A stretch of DNA of 64,000 nt from Liolophura sinensis (Eukaryota; Mollusca; Polyplacophora; Chitonida; Chitonidae): positions 13,025,606-13,089,605 of the forward strand of contig NC_088305.1 in the NCBI RefSeq assembly GCF_032854445.1, given 5' to 3'. This document shows positions 47,161 to 60,200 of the stretch, one piece after another; positions within the stretch are counted from its first letter, which is position 1, and the number at the start of each line of letters is the position of its first letter. The translations under genes and the position numbers were made by a program. The notes beneath the pieces are model-generated. The model worked only from the letters and a program-made list of their open reading frames with translations. It had not been told where the DNA came from and did no database searches.

Positions 47161-48286
47161 AAATACTGGATAAAGGGAGATAACTGCAGGATTTTTGGCC
47201 ATGGTAGATGCAGGATGCGTACGCCCGCGCAATGCGATTTTAAAACCAAGATTTGCAGCAGAATGGAATGGTGCCATGTAGAGAGCACTGAACGGATAAT
47301 ATGATCACGTTGACATGTATAGGTCAGCGGTATTCTGAAAATATTGTCTGTACTGCTAAACTGTATCCGTCTAAAATATGTTCCTTTTGTCTACCGGTAC
47401 TGCTGAAAGAACTCTATTCATATACCAGGTTTAGGAGCTACTAATGTGCTAATCAGACGTTACCATCATGGCGACAAATCTTAAACCTCGGTATTATAGT
47501 CAAAACAAAATGATGTTATGAAATTTCGATACATTGTAAAGTGCAAGGTACACCAGTATGATAGTATGGCACAAGTAAGCCTATCAACAAATTTTCTACT
47601 TTAAGAGTGAAAAAATCTAACTCAAATTGATTAAATTCAATTAAATTTTACCTTCTTTCCTCCAATGAATAAAGAACAAGTCATAAATTACGATGTATAA
47701 TGACATGGAACTACCTTGTAGATACCACGCACAGTTGGACAAGGCAATATTTTAAAATGAATTTTGACAAGATTCGAAAACACTTTTTAAGAACATCGAA
47801 TACTGAACTCTTGATCATTTCAAGAGAAAGCAGGTGAACATTTAACTGATGCCGAATTGATTCTCATAGACAGGAATTTCAACAAATTTTCCTCCCAAAA
47901 ATTTATATTCCTAATAATAGAATCATTTAATATTTTAGTTTTGATGCCTCCATTTTTTAAATATATCACTGAGAAAACTTACAACAAATTTGTCCTCTCA
48001 TAACGCACCTTGGATGTGGTGGGCGGGGGGGGGGACTTGAATGTTTTCTACAGGCCTAAGGGACTTAACTTTGTCAACTAGGCCTTACTTTATGCCACAG
48101 AGTAGCCTCCCATCAGGGAAAAATCAATTTTGAACTTGTCACATGTAGCTTACTGAAATGCGAACTCTGTTGAGTACAATTTTATTCAATGACCGACAAA
48201 AACATATCACCCTTTGGGTGTATTTTATTTATGTAGATCTGACATTCACAGGTATGTATTTCAGAGCAAGACATAGAACAATATAC

Positions 48287-48443
48287 TCCTCTCCGACCGT
48301 ATGTGGGAAGGTCTGACGGCAACCTGCGGATGGTCGTGAGTTTTCTCCGGGCTCTGCCGGTTTCCTCCCACCATAATGCTGGCCGACGTGGTATAAGTCA
48401 AATATTCTTGAATACGGCGTAAAACACAAATCAAACAAATAAG
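48287..48443 (+). mobile_element. SINE-A, 5'-truncated
   Basis: CTCCTCTCCGACCGTATGTGG through GTAAAACACAAATCAAACAA. The remnant at 48476-48555 lies just downstream in the opposite orientation. Confidence 0.83.
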
Positions 48444-48475
48444 TAGAACATATACCTTGCTGAAACTGGAAAAAA

Positions 48476-48555
48476 TTGAAAGGGAGAGGAAGCCAGTATG
48501 AGCTAGCTGGACGAACCCACAGCGACAGAATTATGGGAGGGAGGGGGGCCATTGC
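48476..48555 (-). mobile_element. SINE-A head remnant
   Basis: GAGAGGAAGCCAGTATGAGC, GAACCCACAGCGACAGAATT and a degraded GGGGCC correspond to the reversed tRNA-like head of SINE-A. There is no body or tail, so it is a rearranged fragment. Confidence 0.6.
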
Positions 48556-48797
48556 GAGTACAGTCCATAAATGAAGACGGGAGAGAGTAAGACGGAAGAG
48601 TGTGCTTTCCGTATAAAGAGTGCCTGATTTTTCAGGCACTCACATATCTGTCAGTCGCATATAATCCACAAAAAACCTCCGTAAACTTCGCTAGTCCCAC
48701 TATTATTCTGGACTCCAAGAAATACCCAGAAAGGCATGATAGACTCAAACGGGAGTGTCGCACGCGTTGCATCAATGGCCAGTTCTAATGTTTATAC

Positions 48798-48862
48798 CAA
48801 CCATGGAGGTATATATATATATATATACCCCCATGTAGGTATATATACCTCCATGTACCAAC
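48798..48862. repeat. AT-rich palindrome
   Basis: ACCATGGAGGTATATATATA and GGTATATATACCTCCATGTA pair across a short CCCCCATGTA spacer, with GGTATATATACC itself palindromic. Hairpin-forming DNA prone to rearrangement. Confidence 0.75.
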
Positions 48863-49109
48863 CAAATCATCAAATTCTCCACAGTTGACAACAGGTATGC
48901 TTTCAGCTGTCATGCATGTGCTTAATAAAATGCAAAGTATTAGCCCACTAGACTGTTCTAGCGAAAGAGTTCAGGAATAGAACTACGGCCCCAGGTGGGT
49001 TTTTTGTGTATTCCTTGCGACTGAAACAACAAGGCAGTTTTAACTCAGATAATCATCGTCGGGAATCATGACAGCATAACATCCGAAAGTGTTGACCCTG
49101 TACAGTTAT

Positions 49110-49770
49110 TCAGTGAGCCTTGACACGCCAGACCCCAGACTTGACCCTCCAACCAGTGAGCCATAAAGACGTGATACGCCAGACGTCAGACTTGACTGAC
49201 ACTCCAACCATAAAGACGTGACACGCCAGACCCCAGACTTGACCCTCCAACCAGTGAGCCATAAAGACGTGATACGCCAGACGTCAGATTTGACTGACAC
49301 TCCATAAAGACGTGACACGCCAGACCCCAGATTTGACACTCCAACCAGTGAGCCATAAAGACGTGACACGCCAGATCCCAGAATTGACACTCCAACCAGT
49401 GAGCCATAATGACGTGACTCGCCAAACCCCAGACTTGACACTCCAGCCAGTGAGCCATAAAGACGTGATACGTCAGACTTGATTGACACTCCAACCAGTG
49501 AGCCATAAAGACGTGATACGCCAGACGTCAGACTTGACTGACACTCCAACCAGTGAGCCATTAGGCATAACACAGCAAACGCCAGACTTGACTGACACTC
49601 CAATCAGTGAGCCATACAGGCGTGACACGCCAGACGCCAGACTTGACTGACACTCCAATCAGTGAGCCATAAAGGCGTGACACGCCAGGCGCCTAACTCG
49701 ATTGACACTCCAACCAGTGAGCCATAAAGACATAACGCGGCAAACGCCAGGCTTAACATTCCAGTCAGTC
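49110..49770. repeat. 50-58-bp minisatellite, about 12 units
   Basis: Unit CCAGTGAGCCATAAAGACGT, GACACGCCAGACGTCAGACT, TGACTGACACTCCAA, with alternating shorter units lacking a few bases. Open frames on the minus strand (up to 165 residues) only reflect the array. Confidence 0.93.
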
Positions 49771-49994
49771 AGCTATAAAAACATGACCGGCCAGACCCAG
49801 ACTCCAATCAGTCACAGTTTTTGGGGTTCACCGGGTTGGCTATCTTTGATTTTCGATAAAATTCTCTACACATATTTCTTAAACCAGACATACTTCTTAA
49901 ACAAGAGCATTTTGTGCGGAGCATTTTTTGCTGACCTGAAGAATATGGGCATTCTTTGATAAATTCTTAGATTTTAAATCATGGCGTTTCTCAG

Positions 49995-50738
49995 TGTTAT
50001 GTGTACAACTGCCGTCAGCTTCTAAATTTAGCTTGCCACTGTTTACATATGCTGAGTTCAGGGCCTGCTGTCTGCCTCTGCCTAAGAATGTTCCAGAATA
50101 AGCTCAGTTCGGGGCCTGTTTGTTTACAACAAGTGTTCAGGAGTTTTCTTATTCTAGACAATTCCACCAGTCTATACAAGACCTATGAAAGCAGATCAAA
50201 GGAGAAAGGAGAATTATTGAGAGTTTTGGATGCTTTCGCTGTGTATTATTTAGTAGGCCTTTTGTGCTGAATTTTGGTGTCTTTGTCTTTGTTATATCAT
50301 ATCTCCACCGAGCACTTGTTCAGTCTGAACTTGTATATTTAATTTGTGCTCTTGTGTACACAGTGCTTATTAGTACACGGACCCAGTCTGTGGAATTTTG
50401 TGTATATTTCGTCATACACTCAGTTATAATGTGGATTTTCCCTCTTATTTGTGCATTTATGCCTGTATGGTTTTCAGCATTGTGGAATATATGCGTCCGT
50501 TTGGACTTGACACTGTTGTACATGTAAGTGCTTTAGTATTTGTATAGATACTGCTATCCTTTCTTGTTAAACGTAAGTACTTTAGTATTTGTATAAGCCT
50601 TGTTATCTGTTCTTGTTAAACCTAATAAATTGTTGTAAAATAAAATCTGCTGGTTTGGGTTACTTTTTTGAGCAGCTAAACTGTCGTGTATTTCGAACAA
50701 GCCCTCTCTTTATAATACAGAGAGTTTGGGTCGTAACA
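49995..50738. mobile_element. Solo LTR of an LTR retrotransposon
   Basis: A 744-bp element starting TGTTATG and ending CGTAACA (short terminal inversion, TG...CA), flanked on both sides by the identical 5-bp duplication CTCAG (49990-49994 and 50739-50743). It holds an AATAAA (50624-50629) toward the right end, suggesting left-to-right transcription, and two near-identical 48-50-bp tandem units (about 50525-50621). No primer-binding site, gag/pol or second LTR is adjacent, so it is the recombination product of a full element. Open frames inside it (50001-50527) are not genes. The 5-bp duplication fits Gypsy or BEL-type elements; the family is not resolved. Confidence 0.88.
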
Positions 50739-50743
50739 CTCAG

Positions 50744-53064
50744 GAACATGTCGAAGGGCCGTGGTTTACCCCTGTTTTTCTTGAGTGGCCTCTTCCACAA
50801 CAAAATCTGACCCTCGAGCCACGTGAGTGAAGGATTCTTCATCGCGACGTATAACGATTATCAAACACTAATAAATAAATACATGTAAGTAAATGTTAAA
50901 CACACAAAGCAATACTAAACATAAACACAATCATATTTATTTTATATATTTCTTCAGTAACAAATATTCATTTATACAGAAGGCACGGGGTATGAAGACA
51001 GTGTATAACACAAATATATACTTTATTTACTCTCTGGTCATTCTCTAGAGCTTCACTAATTAAACCGTTTCTACTTAGACGTGCTAATGACGACACAAAA
51101 CGGGTGGAGCCCACAATACTAGAACTAATCCTGATTAGCTTTTTAAAACATTTTATGCGTCCACCTTTACAAAAAGTACGCTTCATCTAAAGGATCATTT
51201 TTGTGCTGATTCCAAATATGGTTTTCATTATTTTTTGGTTTGCATTTGTTAAATCTACGTTCAACGTGATTATCCATTTAGCACAACATATATGTCTGCA
51301 TTTAATGTGGAAAGATAACAGCTAAAGCTTGGTTAATGACTAAAAAAAAAAAAATCCAGGACGTCACTGCGTTTCAGCTTGTTCAATATGGCTAAACATC
51401 TTTTGCATTCTGTTTTTTTTTATTTGTATTTTATACACAGTAAAAATATTTTTAAAAAAACCATGATAACCATGTTTGGAATCGGTATGAAATGGCTGTT
51501 CAGATGATGCGTACTTTTTTTAAAGGTGGTCTGTTACTTTAAGGGTGAGATAAACGATTTCATTGGCACAAAACAGATATTACATACGTAAAACACCTTA
51601 CATGTACATTCGATGTTACATAATCGTTAATATTTACACATTAGTATTCTTAACTATAACACAATTCACCGATCATTCGAACTATAATTCGAATATTAAA
51701 AATAGTCCTTTGTCAAATTTGCTAAATCTTGGAATAAATTGGAATTTCTGCGATGGACATTTATAGAACTGTTGTGAATAATAAAAAGTGGTTAGCAAAC
51801 TTCTGTCAGTGTAAAACTATACATAATATAAATTACAGACTACATCTTTGTCACTTTTATGCCATTTAAAAAAAATAAGCAGTTTATAGAACGACATTAA
51901 AATAGATTTTTATCGATATTTCGCTGTATACATGACATAATGAGATCTTTATCGATATTTCGTGATACAGAAAGAGATTTTAAATTATGTTCTTTTCCAC
52001 ATATGTTCGAAGATAATTATCAGTGTTTCGGAATATGTCTCCATTTATTGCATGAGCCATTGGCTGTCGACTCCACAGTCTTGTAAGCTTCCATGAATAG
52101 GTGTATCTGCCGAGCTGAGAGCATCGTGGATGTCCAAGATGGGTCAGACGAATGAGTAAAGTCTCTTTTTTTTTTTGCTGCCAGCCTGCCGTTTTTGGTG
52201 TACAGGTGCATGCTTGGTACCAAAATGATGGAAATTGTCTAAGCTTTGGGCAGGTATGAGTTTTAATGATGGAAGTGTGACATTATGGGCGAGCGGACAC
52301 ATGGAGACAGGTGGTGATGAGGCTGCGAGTTACATCCCATTGGTGTTGCTAGGCACCCTTCCCAGCTGCCAGCATAGAAAGGTCCAGATTTGGACTGTCA
52401 ACCTGTGTCAAGATTTTTATGGCTTTTTTCTCACAGGCTGGTCTAGGTATGCACCAAAGCCTACTGGCCACGGAATGTTTGGGACTGAACTATAGCGCTA
52501 AGCGTTAGCATTGTCGCTTATGGATAACTAATGAGGGTCTGTGGTCAGATACATGGGAACTTACTCGCCCTGAGGCATGGTGGCCACCCGTTGCTTGGTG
52601 ACCAAGATAAAGGCAGTCAGCATTATACGCGTGGTGAAAAGCTGCTGCCTTAATTGCTTTGACCAATATTTAACTATTGACCTGAATGATTTTGATTGCT
52701 TTTGGAATCAAATTTGTCTTGGTCAATATTTGGGTTAAAATTAAAATGTACCAAGGATATTTTCTGGTCGAAAAAATGATTAAGTATTGTTGATGGTGTT
52801 CAAAGGTAATAAAGTCATTTCAATCATGCTTATATATCCAAAATTCCGAGAAGAATTTGTTGTTTCAGCAAGGTTGAGTTAAGAAATATTGTGTGACGTC
52901 ACATACATTCACGTCTTAACCCCTCCGCGAAGTAATTGCAAACTGCGCCAGGCATCATACCCATGGCAACATACTACGAAAAGATACATGTCGGCCGCCA
53001 CGGTAAATATGTTGCGACATTAGAAAGAACCCCTGGACTGTGAATAGGTCTAAACTATGAGCTA
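50744..53064. other. Intergenic between the solo LTR and the VOPP1/WBP1-like 3' end
   Basis: Unique AT-rich DNA. Imperfect TTTTTATCGATATTTCG words repeat at 51905-51965. The 52.0-52.5 kb part has overlapping unrecognised frames on both strands. No gene supported. Confidence 0.35.
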
Positions 53065-53158
53065 GGATCCTCGATGGCTCAGGGACATCAGGGATCATCA
53101 TGGCCATCCAAACAGGCCATTTCACCGCTGTCAAGAGTTCGAATCCAGCACGAGTATA
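53065..53158 (+). mobile_element. tRNA-like SINE head fragment
   Basis: Box-A-like GATGGCTCAGGGAC and box B GAGTTCGAATCCAGC about 60 bases apart, without a recognisable body or tail. A cut SINE head is more likely than a tRNA gene because no paired acceptor arm is visible. Confidence 0.4.
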
Positions 53159-53589
53159 GAATTTGAAGATTTTTTGAAAATTATTTTGAGACTATAAATA
53201 GATTGTCGTTGAGGGGAGAAATGCTTTTCGAGATTACAACGAGAAACATGTCTGAAAGATATGATTAATTATTATTATTTATTCTGAAGAACCTTTCAAA
53301 GTGATGCTTTTTTCTCAGGGTGCAGACCCTAGAAAAACATAAATAGTTGATTTAATTTCAGATCTTCATTTCTTGGTATCTTTTTGTCTATATTTATTTA
53401 TTCACTGGTAAGCAACAAACCCCGAAATTTAGTCAAAACCGCTCGAAGATGTCCAAACCACGAGCTTTTACATCCAAAAACGGCGTCGTCTTATTCTTGT
53501 ACGAGGAATATTCTCGTATACGTTACCATAATACTACTACCATAAAATAATGGGAAATTTGCTTACCGATACTGTCCTTTCACCATTTT

Positions 53590-53984
53590 CACCGATTTTC
53601 ACCATTTTATTCCAAGCCATCACGCTACTACTTTGCGCACGATAAGCTCACTGTGCATCGGTATGGGTTGGAGAAAGAGTTTGGATCTGATTTTCGATAT
53701 GTGACAAAGGTCACGCCCGAGATATTTCGTCTGTGAACAAGTAGGCTGGAAAGAAATTACGCCTTTCACATAAAATGACTTGCAACGACCTATTTTTGTG
53801 ATATGCTAGTGATATTAGGTCAGATGTGATGTTTCAGTGATGTCACGTCGGATGTACTATGTCAGTGAAGTTACATCAGATGTAACATGCCTGCGGAACG
53901 TTACATTGAGTGTGCTATAGATACGTCAGAATTGATATGACATTCACGTTACGTCAAATGTCCTGCCATGCCAGTGACGTCACG
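53590..53984 (-). other. Probable 3' UTR of the VOPP1/WBP1-like gene
   Basis: Downstream of the stop on the minus strand. An AATAAA signal (plus-strand TTTATT at 53606-53611) is the first good poly(A) candidate. The segment 53800-53990 is a degenerate array of about 20-30-base units built on GTGATGTCACGTCRGATGT-like words, several containing TGACGTCA-like CRE cores. Confidence 0.4.
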
Positions 53985-54238
53985 TCACATGTGCGTCGTG
54001 CAGACTGTAGTGTATCGTTGCCCTTCTGTAGACATTGAAGGGGCGGGTACCCCGCAGTTTGTTTGGGCTCGGGGCGGGTATCCCGGTGGAGCCATGACAA
54101 CCCCGGGCTGCTGGCATATGGGCCAGGTGGAGTACGGGTGCATGGTGTCTTCGTATCGTGTTGGTGGCACGTACTGAACGCTGGCTTCGGGGTAAGGCGA
54201 GCGCTGTCCATCTGGGTGCTCAGGGTAGTATGCTGCAG
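53985..54238 (-). CDS. VOPP1/WBP1-like coding exon 5 (Pro/Tyr-rich tail and stop)
   Basis: Acceptor GCTTTCAG, then 254 bases to a TGA at 53987-53985. It encodes residues 125-207, the cytoplasmic tail with repeated Pro-Tyr elements (SPYP, HPYS, PPGYPP), ending in TTHM. PPGY at 174-177 fits PPxY; PPTRY at 148-152 does not. A second AG six bases into the exon (CTGCAG) would delete two Ala residues in frame if used. Confidence 0.85.
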
Positions 54239-57200
54239 CTGAAAGCATTATTATGTCCTAAAATAAATGTCCAAATAGGAAAAAGAAACAAATAGAGGTA
54301 AGACCTCTAATACGAAAAAACGATAAATAAATTTATGGACCAGTTTGTAAATAAATAAAGAAATAAATAAATGATAATTTTGCATCTGGAAGCATAAAGA
54401 GAGTTAAGCACGCAGACAGAGTTATACTGATATACAGACAGGATTACAGACGGCACATGTCTGGTGACCGGAACGACTCGGCCATGCATGTACGTACAGA
54501 GGGATGGACAAAGGCAAACAATGCATGAAATACAATGAACAGGTACACAGGCAGACAGACAAATAGGCCGGGAGACTGTTTGGTGGGCAGCACGACCAAC
54601 AGCCAGAAAAAGTCCATGTTACCAATAGATGGATGGATACCTACACTTTCACATAACCACACATGGTAAAACAGAACTGTCGCTATATGTCTGGACAGAT
54701 AAACAAACAGATGGATGAATAAGCAAAGTTTTTTGTAGCAAGATAGAGGAGCAAACGGACGCATGAGAAAGCAAACAAATCTTCCCCGAACAGACACCTG
54801 AATAAGCAAGCAGGCCTCTATACAACAGTACGAATAATTAAGTAGAGAAATGCATAAACAAACAGATGAGAACACAACCGGAAATTGAACAAACAGACGC
54901 ATGCTTGAAACAGGCAGATCTTTAAAAATCCGTACATCTACCACAACCAGTGCAGTATCTCTATACCGACAGATAGACCCCAAACAAGGACATAAACAAA
55001 CACAAAGATAATATACCGATAGGCAGACACCCAAGCAGACGCCTGAATATAACAGGAGGCCCACTATATCCATGATCAGCCAGCGAAACAGGCACTTGAA
55101 TACAGACAACCAGACAGAGAGCCATTCAGACAGGCGCAAGACCAGGCAGACAGATCTAGTTAAATCTGATTAAATCCGCAGGAACACACATAAGCGCGAC
55201 ATCAAAAAGATTTCTTTACAACCGTGCAGCTACATATGCAGGAATACACGGTGCACGCACATGTGACGTCACAGTACCCACCTGCGATGGCGTTAGAAAT
55301 AGATCGCGTGACGACTGGCCCATGATTCCGCGCTGCATGATGGGAATGATGCGGATACACCCTCATCCTGTACTTCTGGTTTATGAATCGGATCAGTCCT
55401 GCTGCTATGATGATAACCACAGCCGCGATACATAGCCTGGAATCACAACTGAACGATTAACTGATTGGTCGATTGACATTTTGATTGAGTGTCCGGTAGG
55501 CAAATCCAGAAGCAGTGACCCCGCAATGAATATGTTTATATTTTTTTTTCTTTTGTTCTGTGTGCTTTTATTTATTTATTTATTTATTTGATCGGTGCTT
55601 TCCGCCCTCCTCAAGAATATTTCGACCTTTATACGACCAGCGGCCAGCATTATGGTGGGAGGAAACTGGGTAGAATTAGGGGGAAAGCCACGACCATCTG
55701 CAGGCTGCTGGCAGACCTTCCCACCTACTTGTTCGCTTTATATCTCAGCCACAACTATACCAATTTTGTACAGACATCTTGAACATTGTCGATGTGACAA
55801 GGGTCATGGTGATGAGACAGGAAGTGATGTCAGAAAAGTCAGAAATCACTGCCTAAACCTTTTCTGAGTGAGTGAGTGAGTGAGGGAGGGAGTGCTTGGG
55901 GCTTGGGACAATTTTCAGTCATATGACGACAAAGGAATCCTTAAAATGCATGCAATGTGCCTCCTTGTCGCAGGACGGATTTCCATCGCTCTTTTATCTA
56001 GTGCTGCTTCACTGAGACGCCTTACCGATGGCAAGTTAGAAACCCCGCCCGAGCCATTATACTGATACGGGTCAACAAGTTGTTGCACTATCCCTTTCGT
56101 GCTGAACGCCAAGCGAGGAAGTTATAACTTGCTCTTTTAAGGTCTAAAGCATGACTCGACCCAGGATTTACCCTGGATCTACTGCTCCCGAAGCGGACGC
56201 TCTACCAACTGTGCCAGCGGGGCCGGTCAACCTTTTCTGATAATACTTTATATACACGAATTTGCCTTATTTAAAGTATATGTACAACATGATTCTAATC
56301 AACACCTGAAACAATTTTATTGCTGAAAGCTGATTAAATAGTTCCGCTCCAGAACACCAGTGATGAGGCTATAAGCCTGAACGAGCCTACGTACGTTGCT
56401 CAGGCCCGCAAAGTTCAAGCTTGCCTTGTGGTGGCAGTGGTGTAAAGCGAGCGTGCATGCGGATGGCGCAAACGCTGTCAGGAGTATGGCATGAATTCCG
56501 TAGAAATTGCATACGCGCGGACATCTACAGACTGTTGGGCAGCAACAAACAAGTCGGCTACAGAATTAACAACCAAGTCAAATTTCCGACGCACAACTCG
56601 TACGGACCATTCAAGCAGTGGACAATAAAACAAAATGTTAATCATGTGGCAACTAAATCCTCAGCTTAATAACCATGGTAACGTATTGTGGTATGATGTA
56701 GGGGGCTATTCTTGTGATCTTCATGTATTAGAAAAGTGGTAAACTTGGCGCTATGGCATCAAGGTGAAATATTTTCTTCATGGTAGGTATACATTGTACC
56801 ATGCACAACAAAAAGACCTGCTGTAGTATTTTACGCTGGGTACAAAAGTAAAGAAACACAGCTATAGTCTGACTCTTTTAACTCGTCACATATATTTGAT
56901 TCTCTGAAAAACCAGTGATATTCACTGGCAAAATTGCCTTTATCTGTGACACCTGACACCACAAGCACTGTATATTCACTTATACGTTTTACGTCCATAT
57001 TCTTAAAAAGAAAATGCAGTTAGAATATTTCTTCTAATTCATAATGTTGAACTCCATGAGCTTGTTTTCGAAGCCAAGGCTTCGTTGTCTCAAATAACGT
57101 CACGTGCCACGGATACAGGTAATGACTATACGTAATTATGATACGTAATTAGTATGTGTGTGAGTTTACAGAGAGATAAATATAGGCGACATGTCAGAAG

Positions 57201-60200
57201 AAGCGGTCTGTAGACTTAGTATTTGTGGATTACAGTATGAGTTAGCGTGAACAGTTATCAGTGCATGGCCACGGTGATTTACAAACATCGGAATATGGTA
57301 AAGGTATGCGGAACACAAGACATCAGACTACAATCGTTTGTCCGTTTATTTATTTATTTGATTTTTATCTCGCCATGTACCTAACCAACCTGTTGACAAA
57401 AGCCGCACGCAGCCGTGACGTGGCTTCGAACACGCGTGGCCTCGAACAAACTGACAAGAACTTATCGCACAAAGCTCCATATACTGCCGTACATTATTAA
57501 CTTGCTTCCAACAGGGATAAACGTGGTTTTTCTTTCCTTTGTTCGTCATATTTCTGTATGTTTGCAATTATAATCTATTCATTATTATTCATTCACATAT
57601 TTTTATATACCCATACATCAATTTCAGGGTGCCTCCGCGTGGCCGAAGGGTTAGCACGCCAGCGCGGCGCAGTGACCGAGGAGCCTCTCACCAATGCCGT
57701 CGCTGTGAGTTCCAAGTCCAACTCATGCTGTCTTCCCCTCAGGTCGTATGTAGGAAGGTCTGCAAGCAACTTGCGGATGGTCGTGGGTTTCCCTCAGGCT
57801 CTGCCCAGTTTCATCCCACCATAATGCTGGCCGCCGTCATATAAGTTAAATGTTCTTGAGTATGGCGTGAAACACCAATCAAATTAAATAAATAAAACAG
57901 GACAATGTTCCAACCACAATTTGACATCTTTTCTGTCCTGAGACTGACTTTTTAAACCCTTGCAATTTATGACTTACAATTTATGTTAGATTTAAGTTTT
58001 TTGATAAATACGAACCCTGATCTTTGAAATACTTCTCTGAACAAATTTCTAATCAAAATTTAGTATGATGATCAAATTGCTCACCAGAAGTACCACAGTT
58101 CACGGACACTGAAGGATACCGTACCTCCCGTCTCGCAGCATTGTCTGTTGTTACAGCACGTCTGTTCGTGGAGACAACTGTGGACATACACATAATGTGG
58201 ATAACCAGATACATAACAGACAGTTAGCTGTGTTACAAGTACTTTGAGAGTCGAAACCATAATGGATGTTACCGGCCAATAATAGCGACACCAAATTCTG
58301 ATGTTGGTCTAAAGTCAGGAAGTAAACTTGTCATTTACCATGGAAAGAGACGGTATTTTCTTCAAGTCTTTAGTCTATTTGATTTGAGTCCGGTGTTAAA
58401 CACCGGTATAAATAAAGCATAATCGAAGATTTCATGGCAATCGTGGTACTTTGTAATGCCGTACAGATAAGTTGGGAGAAATTTTGACGAAAAACATCCC
58501 CAACGGTCAAGCAATTCACTGTCCTGTTATGTTTTCAATGACACATTAAACGGAATATTTTTTGTACCATATATACACTACCCCCGAACTGGACGGAAGA
58601 TAGATTTCAACTCAAGTTTGCCGCAAGTGAGAAATATTTCTCAATTTCTGCAATATAAAATTGATCAAGTTAACATCTCTTTGGCGACTTACGACGAGAT
58701 AATTTGTATGTTCCTTACGCCCTCCACTGGAAAAAAAATGTGCAACAAAGAATTTTATATGTTATTCAAGATACACAGTTATACATATGCGATAAGGTGT
58801 ATTTCGAATATTTCATGTCGTAGATTTATAATTCTAAGTACTCACAAGTAACTTCCCATAACGCGTCTTCCATCCACATAGTAGTAATATCGACATAACT
58901 TAGTACCCTCCACCACAGACACCTGGAAATTAAGAGAAAAACTTCTCTGGTATATTTTACTTACTGTATCTTAAAGGCTGTGAATAAATTTTCCCCCAAT
59001 CCATAAGGCTTTGTTATTGACTATGAGGTCGCTTGTTCATGTTGTAGGTACTAGTGTACCCTATAGCTATATAGGTCAGTAGCTATAGATATATAAGATT
59101 GTGTCCTCGAAAATCTGCTTAGTTTCAACCACATATAAACCAGTCCGCCAGACCAGACCAATGACAATCAACAGAGCATTTTGAGTCATTCTAGACCAGT
59201 GACGTCTAACAAATTGTTAATAACATGACAGCATTTTTTTTTACCTAAATCTGCTTAAGCCATGGTGACAGGAGGCAGGAGGATGGATTTATTTACTTAA
59301 CTGCTGTTTAACGCCATGTCAAAGAATTGTTCATTTTCAAGATGGCGGTCGGTTTTATGGGTGCATGGAACACGGGATGCCAGAGAATAAAAATCGACCT
59401 TTGGCAAGTTCAATCAAACAGATGAATAAACGACTAAGAAACTGGAAATGTGTACGAAAGTGCAGCATTAACTGTGAAATAAAGGAAATTCGTAAGATTT
59501 TGGGGATGCCAGTATATATCATTACGCACGGCGAATGAATAGGTCATTTAAGAACTTTTTCTTTCCGAAGACCGATGATTACTCCGATAGCTTCTTTGTA
59601 TTTTAATTCACCGTTGATTCAACATTTTTTTTTTCGCCCAAATGTCTTTTTTGTAGAAGATTTATCTTCGATTTGCTTTGTTTTAAGCTTTTTTCAGACC
59701 TCAGAAATTCATGAAAACCTGACCCTTTTGTTACAAACTTCCTCATTATTTTTTTTTCATTTTCAGTCAATCTAACTTACGATATTATAATTGAAACACT
59801 TCAATCAAAAAACCTGGCCCTTTTTTTTTACAAACTTCCTCATTATTTTTTTCTTTTTTTTTTTTCATTTTCAGTCAATCTAACATACGGTATTGTAATT
59901 GAAACACTTCAATTTTGTAATAAAATGTCAGAAAAGTGATTGTCTCATACTGTCATTGGATGGCACAAGGACGATGAACCCGGCAATGAAACTCCCACCA
60001 ATCACGCTGCCCTAACGCTTCAATACTTGGCTTATCTATATGTACTATATCTGGAAACATCCGAACTTGAGGTTCGGAATATCACTCTGGGGTCTAGTTG
60101 AGACTTGGACAAAGAAAGATGTGGATAATTGCTGTGAAATTTTCTGGGGATCTCGTAATCATACATGATTCAGCTTTCAACGGCAGTAATACGTTAGTAA

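Noticed and set aside
49106-49603. 165-residue repeat protein-like frame
   Set aside because: It is the translation of the 50-58-bp minisatellite; other frames of the same array are also open.
50001-50527. Two adjoining hydrophobic open frames resembling a membrane protein
   Set aside because: They lie wholly within the solo LTR, which is non-coding.
52020-52495. Overlapping frames of 67 and 86 residues
   Set aside because: No recognisable domain, conflicting strands and no supporting splice sites.
54444-55139. 231-residue minus-strand open frame
   Set aside because: It lies in low-complexity ACAGACA-type DNA, its composition (Cys/Leu/Val/Ser) follows that bias, and it falls within an intron of the VOPP1/WBP1-like gene.
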